Assembly (NCBI GenBank): GCA_964393865.1
Contig: CAYMUW010000002.1
Location: 62,001-126,000 of the forward strand
Direction of reading: 5' to 3'
Origin: Suilimivivens sp964393865
Lineage (GTDB): Bacteria; Bacillota; Clostridia; Lachnospirales; Lachnospiraceae
Length of the DNA stretch: 64,000 nucleotides
The position numbers were made by a program, and so were the translations under genes. Shown here one piece after another: positions 53,826 to 61,899 of the stretch. Numbering within the stretch: the first letter of the stretch is position 1; each line of letters starts with the position of its first letter. The notes beneath the pieces were generated by a model. It saw nothing but the letters and a program-made list of their open reading frames with translations. It was not told the DNA's origin and ran no database searches.

Positions 53826-54059
53826 ATGTTATTTTCAGAATTAAAGTGTAAAGATGTGATCAATCTGCGGGATTGCAAAAAATTAGGACGTATTTCCGAT
53901 CTGGAATTTGATGAGTGCAGCGGTCAAATCTGTAAAGTGTTCGTTCCAAGCGGTAATAAATTTCTGAATTTCCTATGTACCGAACCGGATTTTGTTATTC
54001 CCTACAAGGATATTAAGCAGATCGGCCCCGACATTATAATTGTAGATATACGCTGCTAG
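53826..54059 (+). CDS. YlmC/YmxH-family sporulation protein (PRC-barrel)
   Basis: 77 residues: MLFSELKCKDVINLRDCKKLGRISDLEFDECSGQICKVFVPSGNKFL ... FVIPYKDIKQIGPDIIIVDI, the PRC-barrel of the YlmC/YmxH family that usually follows sigG in Clostridia. GGAAGGG upstream. It lies 89 bp after the sigG stop in the same direction and is likely expressed with sigG or from its own sporulation promoter. Confidence 0.9.
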   Translation: MLFSELKCKDVINLRDCKKLGRISDLEFDECSGQICKVFVPSGNKFLNFLCTEPDFVIPYKDIKQIGPDIIIVDIRC

Positions 54060-54112
54060 AAAAAGTACCTTTGGCAGTGCAGCTCCCCGGCAGTTAATAA
54101 TGTAATAATCCA

Positions 54113-54148
54113 TAGCAATGCTATAACTTATAGCAATACTATAACTTA
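54113..54148. repeat. two 18-bp tandem repeats
   Basis: TAGCAATGCTATAACTTA at 54113-54130 is followed directly by the same unit with one change at 54131-54148 and a partial third. A/T-rich, in the gap between the convergent ymxH and sigE genes. Confidence 0.8.
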
Positions 54149-54154
54149 TAGTAT

Positions 54155-54182
54155 AGAAAAGGGGACAGCTAACAGCTGTCCC
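54155..54182 (-). terminator. terminator overlapping the end of sigE
   Basis: On the minus strand GGGACAGCT-GTT-AGCTGTCCC is followed by CTTTTCTATAC. The TAG stop of sigE is in the loop and 3' arm. Confidence 0.85.
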
Positions 54183-54912
54183 GCAAAAGTTCCTTTTTCA
54201 ATCTCTTCATAATTTTCTTTTCCAATCTTGAGATATAGGACTGTGAAATTCCCAGCAGATCCGCCACCTCCTTTTGAGTCATCTCCTGCGCATCCGGTGA
54301 GCCAAGCCCAAACCTGAGGTTTATAATCGTTTTCTCCCGTTCTGTCAGTTTATCAATCGCCTTAAGAAGCAGCTTTCGCTCCACCTCATTTTCCAGATCA
54401 CGGTAGATCACATCCTCATCCGTTCCCAAAATATCCGACAAAAGCAGCTCATTTCCGTCCCAGTCCACATTTAAAGGCTCATCAATGGACACCTCAAGCT
54501 TTGTCTTATTATTTCTTCTTAAGTACATTAAAATTTCATTTTCAATACATCTGGAAGCATAGGTTGCCAGCTTAATATTTTTTGCAGGGTTGAAGGTGTT
54601 AATGGATTTGATTAAGCCTATGGTTCCTATGGAAATCAAATCCTCCACTCCTACTCCTGTATTATCAAACTTTTTGGCAATATAAACTACCAGTCTCAGG
54701 TTATGTTCAATCAGTATGGATTTGGCTTCGTTCTCATACTCTGTTCCCAGATCACTGATTACTGCATTTTCCTTTTCCAGTTCCAGCGGAGGCGGAAGCA
54801 CCTCCGAACCGCCTATGTAATGAACATCCCCCTGCCTTCCCATTAAAAAACCGGGTTCCCTGCGGTATAACTTAAATTGCAGCTTTCCCGGAATAGCCAC
54901 CTTAAAAACCAT
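54169..54912 (-). CDS. sigE: RNA polymerase sporulation sigma factor SigE (pro-form)
   Basis: 247 residues from ATG after AGGAGG. The pro-sequence (about first 27 residues, with GRQGDVHYIGGSEVLPPPL) is typical of mother-cell SigE made as an inactive precursor and cut by SpoIIGA. Region 2 (NLRLVVYIAKKFDNTGVGVEDLISIGTIGLIKSINTFNPAKNIKLATYASRCIENEILMYLRRN) and region 4 HTH (MTQKEVADLLGISQSYISRLEKKIMKRLK) are complete. It follows its protease gene by 34 bases. Confidence 0.95.
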   Translation of the reverse strand: MVFKVAIPGKLQFKLYRREPGFLMGRQGDVHYIGGSEVLPPPLELEKENAVISDLGTEYENEAKSILIEHNLRLVVYIAKKFDNTGVGVEDLISIGTIGLIKSINTFNPAKNIKLATYASRCIENEILMYLRRNNKTKLEVSIDEPLNVDWDGNELLLSDILGTDEDVIYRDLENEVERKLLLKAIDKLTEREKTIINLRFGLGSPDAQEMTQKEVADLLGISQSYISRLEKKIMKRLKKELLRDSC

Positions 54913-54946
54913 TCTCAATTCCTCCTGTCAAAGCTTTCAGCGCATT

Positions 54947-55777
54947 CTATATAGATAATTCCAATGGCAATATCATCTTATAATTGCCTTTTCCTGATAC
55001 ATTTCCTTTAAACACTGCTATAATTACCTTCTCGTATCGTTTTTTCCCAGCTTTCCCCTTCACTTCCATGGCATCGATTTCATAACCTTCTAAAATTCCA
55101 TGTTTCTTTCCAAGACTGTGATAAGGAATAATTTTATATTTTTCCGGTTTTATCCATTGCCTCATATTTTCCCATATTTCCTCATCCAAAACCGCTACAG
55201 GCTTGCTGCTGACCGGCTCCACAAGACCGTTTCCCGAATCAATCAAAGCAGCCACCTCTATAGGGCCGTTATCGCCTGCAAGAATCACTCTACAAAAACA
55301 GTTTTGTTTATTCCTCTGATAAACCAAAAGAACCCTTTGCCCTATGGCATATCCTGCATATCCCAGCAGCGCAATCAGGAAAAAGGAATTTTCATATGCC
55401 CGAAATACAGGCAGCCTTCCCCTTAGAAAAATTATGAACCCGCCTATCAGGAAGGAGAAAAAGTACAGATATCCTAATCCCCGGATGAGCTCCGCTATTC
55501 CTGAGGTTTGGCATGTAATCTTTATCATCAGTACTCCTATGGGCAGCATTCCAAACAATACCTTACATCCGTAAGGCACTTCCGGAATGCACAGGATCAT
55601 GCAATACCCCAGTGCTCCCGTCAGGCTTCCCAGCAAAATTCTAAGGTACGTGGCAGTTTTCCCCAGCACTTTCACCGTCAGCCTAAGCAGGTACAGATCC
55701 ATTACCAAATTCAACAAAAAGGCACTGTCGATATAAACGGTATCCTGTATTTGCACCTTGCAGTCCTTCACCTCCAT
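54947..55777 (-). CDS. spoIIGA: SpoIIGA, pro-SigE processing protease
   Basis: 276 residues. Five to six N-terminal membrane helices (about 15-150) and a cytoplasmic aspartic-protease-like domain with the catalytic motif ALIDSGNGL (Asp180). It is activated in the mother cell by SpoIIR from the forespore and cuts pro-SigE. An alternative GTG start at 55756 with a better SD (AAGGA) would drop seven residues. Its promoter has the unusual long spacer known for spoIIG. Confidence 0.92.
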   Translation of the reverse strand: MEVKDCKVQIQDTVYIDSAFLLNLVMDLYLLRLTVKVLGKTATYLRILLGSLTGALGYCMILCIPEVPYGCKVLFGMLPIGVLMIKITCQTSGIAELIRGLGYLYFFSFLIGGFIIFLRGRLPVFRAYENSFFLIALLGYAGYAIGQRVLLVYQRNKQNCFCRVILAGDNGPIEVAALIDSGNGLVEPVSSKPVAVLDEEIWENMRQWIKPEKYKIIPYHSLGKKHGILEGYEIDAMEVKGKAGKKRYEKVIIAVFKGNVSGKGNYKMILPLELSI

Positions 55778-55794
55778 TTCTTAAGTACCAGTTC

Positions 55795-55828
55795 ATTATA
55801 AACATTAAGGTCTTCATAATTTGTCAAA
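55795..55828 (-). promoter_or_regulatory. spoIIG-type promoter with 21-bp spacer and Spo0A box
   Basis: Minus strand -35 TTGACA (55822-55827) and -10 TATAAT (55795-55800) are 21 bp apart. TTTGTCAAA (55820-55828) matches the Spo0A box consensus and covers the -35. B. subtilis spoIIG has the same kind of promoter (22-bp spacer, Spo0A boxes over the -35). Confidence 0.75.
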
Positions 55829-55891
55829 ACGTTGTCCGAAACCATGTCATCCATCGCCTGAAATTGACATATATCTCTTTATGCATAACAA

Positions 55892-55937
55892 AAGAAGAAC
55901 AGTTATAAGTCTCTTCGCTTACAACTGTTCTTCTTCT
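55892..55937 (-). terminator. intrinsic terminator after the aminopeptidase gene
   Basis: Long stem AAGAAGAACAGTTATAAG / CTTACAACTGTTCTTCTT with a short loop; T-rich tail on the minus strand. Confidence 0.8.
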
Positions 55938-55983
55938 GTTTTCCCTAATAATCTTAAGTAAAATTTCCAGTTTTACGTTCCAC

Positions 55984-57255
55984 TCAATTCTTAAAAAACC
56001 CCTTCAAAGCCCTAACCAAATACTCCACATCCCGGCTTCCGGCTGTTTCCACCGCAGAGTGCATGGCAAGCTGGGGAAGCCCGATATCCACGGTGGGAAC
56101 CGCCACCTGTGCCGATGATAAATTGCCTAAGGTAGAGCCTCCTGCAATGTCAGAGCGGTTATGATAGTCCTGATAAGGCACCTTGGCCAGCTTACAGATG
56201 TTTTTCATGATCCCTTCCGTATATCCGTCAGTGGCATATTTACTGCCGCCATGATGCTTAATCACAATCCCGCCGTTTAACACCGGTCTGTTGGCGGGAT
56301 CGGACTTCTCCGGGTAATTGGGATGAAGAGCATGAGCATTATCCGCTGAAATCATAAAGCTGCCCGCAACCAGTCTCAGATAATCACTTCCGGTCTTATG
56401 AAACGCTTCACCTATTCTTGTTAAGGTATCCTTTAAAAAGGTGGAGGCCGCTCCCTGTCTGGTCAGGCTTCCAACCTCTTCATTGTTAAAGATTGCACAG
56501 ACGCTGCAATACGCCGTAGGCTTCTCAGCCAAAAACGCTTCCACTGAGCCGTAAACACATTCCAGATCATCCAGTCTGGGCGAAAGCATCAGTTCCTCCG
56601 ATGCGCCAAGCAGCCTTCCCTTCTCTCTCACATATAAGTACAGGTCTGTCCCGAGAATGTCTTCCTCTTTCACCCCTGCAAGCCGGGCAATTTCTTTCAT
56701 CAAATACCCTTTTGCATCCCGATTTCCCATAAGCGGCAGCAAATCCTTTTGAGGATTCAGCTCCACTCCTTTATTCGCTTCACGGTTCATGTGAATTGCA
56801 AGGCTTGGTATCACCAGAAGATCCTTATCAATATTCACATTCAGGCTACGCAGCCCTTCCTTTCCGCCAACCACAACCCGGCCTGCCACTGAAAGACTTC
56901 TGTCAAACCATGTGGAATAAATCATTCCTCCATATCCCTCCGTATTTAAACGAAGGTATTGATCCTCCACCAAAAGCTCCGGGCTGGTTTTCAACTTAAA
57001 GGAAGGCGAGTCGCTGTGGGAGGCTGCTATATGAAAGCCCTTCCATTCCCTGTCAGGCATCCGAAACGCTATGATGGAGGAATCGTTTCTTTTCACATAA
57101 TAGCCAAATCCCTGTTTAAGGCTCCAGGTATCCCTTTCATCAAGCAGCTCAAAACCGGCCTGTTTCAGCTTCCTTTCCACGGCTTCCACCGCATGATAAC
57201 AGCTTACGCTCTCCTCTATAAATTTAAGACATTCCTTTGCAGTCTTCCCTGCCAT
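55984..57255 (-). CDS. M18-family aminopeptidase
   Basis: 423 residues; start at the second Met for SD spacing (AAGGAG). Zinc-ligand motifs of M18 peptidases are visible: HIAASHSDSPSFKLK, SPRLDDLECVY, FNNEEVGSLTRQGA, SADNAHALHPNYPEK and QLAMHSAVETAGSRD at the end. Removes N-terminal acidic or neutral residues from peptides in the cytoplasm. Its presence between spoIIGA and ftsZ is a local arrangement. Confidence 0.9.
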   Translation of the reverse strand: MAGKTAKECLKFIEESVSCYHAVEAVERKLKQAGFELLDERDTWSLKQGFGYYVKRNDSSIIAFRMPDREWKGFHIAASHSDSPSFKLKTSPELLVEDQYLRLNTEGYGGMIYSTWFDRSLSVAGRVVVGGKEGLRSLNVNIDKDLLVIPSLAIHMNREANKGVELNPQKDLLPLMGNRDAKGYLMKEIARLAGVKEEDILGTDLYLYVREKGRLLGASEELMLSPRLDDLECVYGSVEAFLAEKPTAYCSVCAIFNNEEVGSLTRQGAASTFLKDTLTRIGEAFHKTGSDYLRLVAGSFMISADNAHALHPNYPEKSDPANRPVLNGGIVIKHHGGSKYATDGYTEGIMKNICKLAKVPYQDYHNRSDIAGGSTLGNLSSAQVAVPTVDIGLPQLAMHSAVETAGSRDVEYLVRALKGFFKN

Positions 57256-57321
57256 AACCATCTGCTCCTTTTTCGTATTTATATTTCATAACAATTTTTA
57301 TTACATAAAAATTGTTATTAC

Positions 57322-57352
57322 ATAAAAAGCTGTACACCCTATGGTATACAGC
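57322..57352 (-). terminator. intrinsic terminator after ftsZ
   Basis: Stem GGCTGTATACC / GGTGTACAGC with a short loop, followed on the minus strand by TTTTTATG. Confidence 0.8.
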
Positions 57353-57382
57353 CTTATTATTCCGCAAAAATATGCATTTAAC

Positions 57383-58594
57383 TTATTTCTTCTGAAGGAA
57401 ATCAGGAATTTTAAGAGGCTTGTCCGCCACATTGCTTCTGATATCCCCGGGGCTGGTAATTCCCGATACCGGTCTGTGCGGTGCCTGACTCGCCTGCGCA
57501 GGGTTGGTTCTGCCCGGAATTACATTGACGCCATCCGAAGCTCCCACACTTGAAGGTCTGATATTCAAATTAGGAGTTACGGGCTTCATATACTTGTTGG
57601 CAAAAGTGCCAAACTGAGAAACCGGCTTATTGGTAGGAAGAGTTGCATCCTCCAATCCTGTAGCAATAACCGTAATCGTACAACTGTCAGTCTGCGTTTC
57701 ATCATACATAGCACCGAAGATAATATTGACATTGTCTCCTGCCAGCTCCTGCACATAGCTTGCTGCATCAGAGGCATCTGCCAGGGTAATATCACCGGAA
57801 ACATTGATAATAACATGTGTTGCACCGGAAATGGTAGTCTCCAGAAGAGGACTTTCCACAGCCATTTTAACTGCTTCGCTGGCCTTGTCATCACCCTTGC
57901 CGGTACCGATACCGATATGGGCAATTCCCTTGTCCTTCATAACGGTCTGTACATCCGCAAAATCAAGATTAATAACGGCAGGAACATTAATCAGATCTGT
58001 AATACCCTGTACTGCCTGCTGTAACACCTCATCAGCCTTTTTGAGGGCATCCGGCATGGTTGTCCTTCTGTCAACAATCTCAAGCAATTTATCATTAGGG
58101 ATTACAATCAGAGTATCCACATGATCTTTAATCTTTTCAATACCGCTGATGGCATTTACCATACGGGCCTTTGCCTCAAAACGGAAAGGCTTGGTTACAA
58201 CACCTACCGTTAAGATACCCATATCCTTGGCAAGCTTGGCCACCACCGGAGCTGCTCCAGTTCCGGTTCCGCCGCCCATTCCACAGGTGACAAACACCAT
58301 ATCCGCACCCTTCAGCGCTGCAGCAATCTCTTCGCTGCTCTCCTCGGCTGCCTTTTCACCGATTTCAGGCTTAGCGCCTGCGCCAAGTCCCTTGGTGAGC
58401 TTCTCGCCTATCTGTAAAAGCTTGGGAGCCCTGCATAACTGCAATGCCTGCTTATCGGTGTTAATTCCGATAAATTCAACTCCCGTAATATTCTCATCTA
58501 CCATTCTATTTACAGCATTATTGCCTGCTCCACCCACGCCGATCACAATGATCTTAGCAGCAGATTCTGCATCGTTTGTCTTAATCTCCAGCAA
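57383..58594 (-). CDS. ftsZ: cell division protein FtsZ
   Basis: 403 residues from a TTG start (MLEIKTNDAESAAKIIVIGVGGAGNNAVNRM), chosen because AAGGAGG lies eight bases upstream and the protein then begins like other clostridial FtsZ. GTPase signature GGGTGTGAAPVVAK, T7 loop NLDFADVQTVMKDKGIAHIG and C-terminal core-binding peptide KPLKIPDFLQKK are all present. Tubulin-like ring protein that recruits the septal machinery. Confidence 0.97.
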   Translation of the reverse strand: MLEIKTNDAESAAKIIVIGVGGAGNNAVNRMVDENITGVEFIGINTDKQALQLCRAPKLLQIGEKLTKGLGAGAKPEIGEKAAEESSEEIAAALKGADMVFVTCGMGGGTGTGAAPVVAKLAKDMGILTVGVVTKPFRFEAKARMVNAISGIEKIKDHVDTLIVIPNDKLLEIVDRRTTMPDALKKADEVLQQAVQGITDLINVPAVINLDFADVQTVMKDKGIAHIGIGTGKGDDKASEAVKMAVESPLLETTISGATHVIINVSGDITLADASDAASYVQELAGDNVNIIFGAMYDETQTDSCTITVIATGLEDATLPTNKPVSQFGTFANKYMKPVTPNLNIRPSSVGASDGVNVIPGRTNPAQASQAPHRPVSGITSPGDIRSNVADKPLKIPDFLQKK

Positions 58595-58686
58595 AGGTAC
58601 TTCCTCCTTCATCAATTCCACTTGGCGTCCACAATGCTCTGCTTATGTACTGTTCCAAGAACAGCATACACCAACTCATATAGACT

Positions 58687-58962
58687 ATCATATAATCTTT
58701 TCTTTGAATTATCAACCACAAATTTTAGTTTTTTGTATTTTTCTTCGCACGCTAAGGGATAGTATCCGGCTCAAAAGGGATATTTTGGGTATCCTCGGTA
58801 TAATTTTCCATACGCAGAGTTCCTTTCTTCCCTGAAAGCTCTGGAAGCATATATTGCAGCTTCATAATTTTCTCATCCAGATTATCCCCTGTTCCAAGCA
58901 AAACCCTGACTTCTCCAAAATAAAGCGTCAGGGAACCATCACTTCCAAAATAAATCCTGTCG
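58687..58962. repeat. left copy of the 276-bp target duplication
   Basis: Identical to 61028-61303. It contains the last 70 codons of ftsQ, its stop (58752-58754) and about 65 bp of downstream DNA. The copies directly flank the IS element. Confidence 0.93.
58752..58962 (-). pseudogene. duplicated 3' fragment of ftsQ
   Basis: Encodes the FtsQ C-terminus from DRIYFGSDGSLTLYFGE to PFEPDTIP. The frame runs back into IS sequence (up to 59051) without a real start. A by-product of the long target duplication. Confidence 0.9.
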
Positions 58963-59059
58963 CCTGAGTTTGACACTTTAATTTTCAATATATAACCGGC
59001 AGCCCTTGTGGCTGCTGGTATTTTTTTGTCAATATTTTGTATTTTCTGCATAGTGTATA

Positions 59060-59088
59060 TTGATGTATCTGCTGAAATGTGTTATACT
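59060..59088 (+). promoter_or_regulatory. transposase promoter
   Basis: TTGATG (59060-59065), 17-bp spacer, TATACT (59083-59088), 28 bp before the transposase ATG. Confidence 0.7.
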
Positions 59089-59116
59089 ATATATATCAGC
59101 AAGGAGCGAATACCAC

Positions 59117-60922
59117 ATGTTTCTAAGAACTATTACCATAAAAGGCATTACCCGCCTTTATTTCTATGAATCCTACTTCGAAAACGGAAAAACCAAACAA
59201 AAATGTCTGGAAAACCTCGGACGGCTTGACGAGCTTCAGAAAAAGTATGACGATCCTGTTGCCTATTTTAAAAAGATCGCTGAAGAACGCACTCTTGAAA
59301 AGAAAACTGCCAGAAAGACTTCTGTTTCCATTGGCCTTGATGATGTAATGGACATCCGGGAGAATAATATCAAAAATGTCGGCTATTCTGTTCTGAAAGA
59401 GCTTTACAAACAGCTTGAGCTTGATAAATTCTGGAAGCAGAGGCTTAAGGATACTTCCATAAAATATGACCTTGAAGCCGTTTTCCGTCTTCTGGTATTT
59501 TCGCGCATCCTGTATCCGGCCTCCAAACTGGAAACTTTTCATGCAAAAGATGCCTACTTTGAAAAAATGGAAGGTTTTTCTGAAAAGGATGTTTACAGGG
59601 CCCTGGATATTTTTGACCGGTATGATGAGGAACTCCAGAAATGGATATTTGACCACTCCTCCAATATCTGTAAACGGGATATGTCCGTATCCTATTTTGA
59701 CTGTACGAATTATTATTTCGATATCGGCAGGCCTGACATGGATACCTTTGATGATGACGGTAATCCTGTTGATCAAAAGGGCAATCCCGCAGAGATAAAA
59801 TACCGGAAACGCGGGCCTGAAAAGAACCACAGACCGGATCCCATCGTTGAAATGGGGCTGCTCATGGATAAAAACGGAATTCCCCTTGCCTTTGACCTGT
59901 TCCCCGGAAACGAATCCGAAAAAGTCCATATGCGCCCTATCATTAACCGTGTGAAAAACGGATTTGAAAACGGACGTGTTATTTTTGTCGCCGACCGCGG
60001 ACTCAACACTTCAGACAACATATATTTTCTGAACGGGGATAACAAAGGGGATTATAATCCGCGTGACGGGTATGTATACGGGCAGTCTGTCCGCGGTGCA
60101 GATGCCGAATTCAAGGCATGGGTTCTCAGTGGCGGATATAAAACAGAAAAAATCACAGATGAAGACGGAAACGAAATTACCTTTACACACAAATCCCGCA
60201 TTCATCCAAAAACGATCCATGTAAATCTTACTGTTCCGGGGCAGAAGAAGAAAAAGAAAAAAGACGTTGCCATCGACCAGAAACAGATGGCTTACTACTC
60301 AGAAAAATATGCCCGGAAACAAAAGCGTGACCGGGACGTCATGATTGCAAGGGCAAAAGATCTCATTGCCCATCCAAAGAAATATGATAAAATCACGGCT
60401 GCAGGGTCCGGTGCCTATGTACAGAACATTGCCTTCGACAAGGCAACAGGCGAGATTGTGGAAGGACGGGAACTGGCTCTGGATGTGGAAAAGATCTCAG
60501 AAGAAGAAAAATATGACGGATACTATTCCATTGTTACCAGCGAACTGAACATGAGTGACTATGAAATCAGGGATACCTACAGGGGACTTGCGCGGATAGA
60601 GGAAACCTTCAAAATATCGAAAACAGAATTTGAATCCAGACCTGTCTTCGTATGGACAAACGCCCACATTGAAGGGCATTTTTCCACATGTTTTGCCGCA
60701 CTTGTTCTCATCCGGCTTCTGCAGATAAAACTTGGGAATAAATATCCCATCGGAAAAACAATCGAGTCTCTAAGAAGATACAACTGCACCAAAATCGACA
60801 CAACCCTGTATCAGTTTGTTTATTATGACGAGATTCTTGAAGAATGTGGACGTATATTCAATCTGGAACTAAATCATAAATACCGTACACAGGAGCAGAT
60901 ACGCCGGATGCTGAAATATTAA
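59117..60922 (+). CDS. IS1634-family transposase
   Basis: 601 residues from MFLRTITIKGITRLYFYESY after AAGGAG. DDE catalytic residues fit VSYFDCTNYYF (first Asp), FVADRGLNTSDN (second Asp) and YRGLARIEETFKISKTEF (Glu), with the family's HIEGHFSTCFAALVLIRLLQ after it. The gene is complete and undamaged, so the element may be active. It is oriented against the surrounding division genes. Confidence 0.93.
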   Translation: MFLRTITIKGITRLYFYESYFENGKTKQKCLENLGRLDELQKKYDDPVAYFKKIAEERTLEKKTARKTSVSIGLDDVMDIRENNIKNVGYSVLKELYKQLELDKFWKQRLKDTSIKYDLEAVFRLLVFSRILYPASKLETFHAKDAYFEKMEGFSEKDVYRALDIFDRYDEELQKWIFDHSSNICKRDMSVSYFDCTNYYFDIGRPDMDTFDDDGNPVDQKGNPAEIKYRKRGPEKNHRPDPIVEMGLLMDKNGIPLAFDLFPGNESEKVHMRPIINRVKNGFENGRVIFVADRGLNTSDNIYFLNGDNKGDYNPRDGYVYGQSVRGADAEFKAWVLSGGYKTEKITDEDGNEITFTHKSRIHPKTIHVNLTVPGQKKKKKKDVAIDQKQMAYYSEKYARKQKRDRDVMIARAKDLIAHPKKYDKITAAGSGAYVQNIAFDKATGEIVEGRELALDVEKISEEEKYDGYYSIVTSELNMSDYEIRDTYRGLARIEETFKISKTEFESRPVFVWTNAHIEGHFSTCFAALVLIRLLQIKLGNKYPIGKTIESLRRYNCTKIDTTLYQFVYYDEILEECGRIFNLELNHKYRTQEQIRRMLKY

Positions 60923-61027
60923 AAAATATTTTCTATGAACGAAATCAAATGGATATACCACATGCAGACAAAACATGGGAAGCCTTGATTTTTCTGGCTT
61001 CCCATTGGTTTAGGTGTCAAACTTGAG

Positions 61028-61303
61028 ATCATATAATCTTTTCTTTGAATTATCAACCACAAATTTTAGTTTTTTGTATTTTTCTTCGCACGCTAAGGGA
61101 TAGTATCCGGCTCAAAAGGGATATTTTGGGTATCCTCGGTATAATTTTCCATACGCAGAGTTCCTTTCTTCCCTGAAAGCTCTGGAAGCATATATTGCAG
61201 CTTCATAATTTTCTCATCCAGATTATCCCCTGTTCCAAGCAAAACCCTGACTTCTCCAAAATAAAGCGTCAGGGAACCATCACTTCCAAAATAAATCCTG
61301 TCG
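61028..61303. repeat. right copy of the 276-bp target duplication
   Basis: Exact match to 58687-58962. This copy completes the real ftsQ gene, whose stop is at 61093-61095. Confidence 0.93.
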
Positions 61304-61890
61304 GTAGACAGGTTGTACTTATTGACAAGCTGCGTGATGCTGAGAATCGATCTGAAAACCTCTTTATCCTCCACCGGAAGAGGCTCGTAAAGAACCACAT
61401 GGTCAAAATCAAGTCCGGTTACCTGAGGAATACCCGGCGTTTTCTCAAGCGAGCTCTCCACCACAATTCCATCCTTATCAAAATACATATAATGTTCCAA
61501 ATACTCCACATAGCCTGCAAGCGCTTTCTCATATACCTCAATTTTAATGGTATGAGGGTCCATTACCGAAATATCCATTTTTTCCACAAATGGAACTCCC
61601 AGAATACTTTTATTCTTGTATTTTAAGGATAACAGAAGGGAATTATTCCCATAACGCCCTTCCATTACCATATCAATGATCTCTTCATTGGTATAATGGA
61701 CATTTCCCTCCACATGCACGGTGGTCACCGTATAATTGGCAATGATATAGCTGTAGCCGACAGCCAGCGCAATCACAAGAACCGCAATCATGGCGCCGAT
61801 AATAAACAGGCTTTTGTGTCCTGCCACAAATCCTCCCATATTCACTTTTTTCATTTGCTTTTTCTTTTTCAGCTTCTTTTTTTTGGCCAT
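61093..61890 (-). CDS. cell division protein FtsQ/DivIB
   Basis: 265 residues: a basic cytoplasmic start (MAKKKKLKKKKQMKK), one membrane helix (SLFIIGAMIAVLVIALAVGYSYII), a POTRA domain (YTVTTVHVEGNVHYTNEEIIDMVMEGRYGNN) and a beta domain (GIVVESSLEKTPGIPQVTG). Links FtsZ-ring assembly to septal wall synthesis. Complete only because the IS insertion duplicated its 3' 70 codons. It follows murA by nine bases, the clostridial order. Confidence 0.9.
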   Translation of the reverse strand: MAKKKKLKKKKQMKKVNMGGFVAGHKSLFIIGAMIAVLVIALAVGYSYIIANYTVTTVHVEGNVHYTNEEIIDMVMEGRYGNNSLLLSLKYKNKSILGVPFVEKMDISVMDPHTIKIEVYEKALAGYVEYLEHYMYFDKDGIVVESSLEKTPGIPQVTGLDFDHVVLYEPLPVEDKEVFRSILSITQLVNKYNLSTDRIYFGSDGSLTLYFGEVRVLLGTGDNLDEKIMKLQYMLPELSGKKGTLRMENYTEDTQNIPFEPDTIP

Positions 61891-61899
61891 ATGCTGTAC

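Larger units (their letters stand above)
58963..61027 (+). mobile_element. IS1634-family insertion sequence, 2065 bp
   Basis: Ends carry imperfect inverted repeats: the left begins CCTGAGTTTGACAC and the right, read inward, CTCAAGTTTGACAC. One transposase gene fills it. It inserted at the 3' end of ftsQ and produced a perfect 276-bp direct repeat. Variable and very long target duplications are a published trait of IS1634 from Mycoplasma. Confidence 0.92.

Noticed and set aside
58752..59051. A second small ftsQ-like gene
   Set aside because: Its N-terminal 30 codons are IS sequence and the rest is the duplicated ftsQ end, so it is a remnant.
59123..59929. 268-codon frame opposite the transposase
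   Set aside because: Antisense shadow of the transposase; hydrophobic low-information product, no SD.
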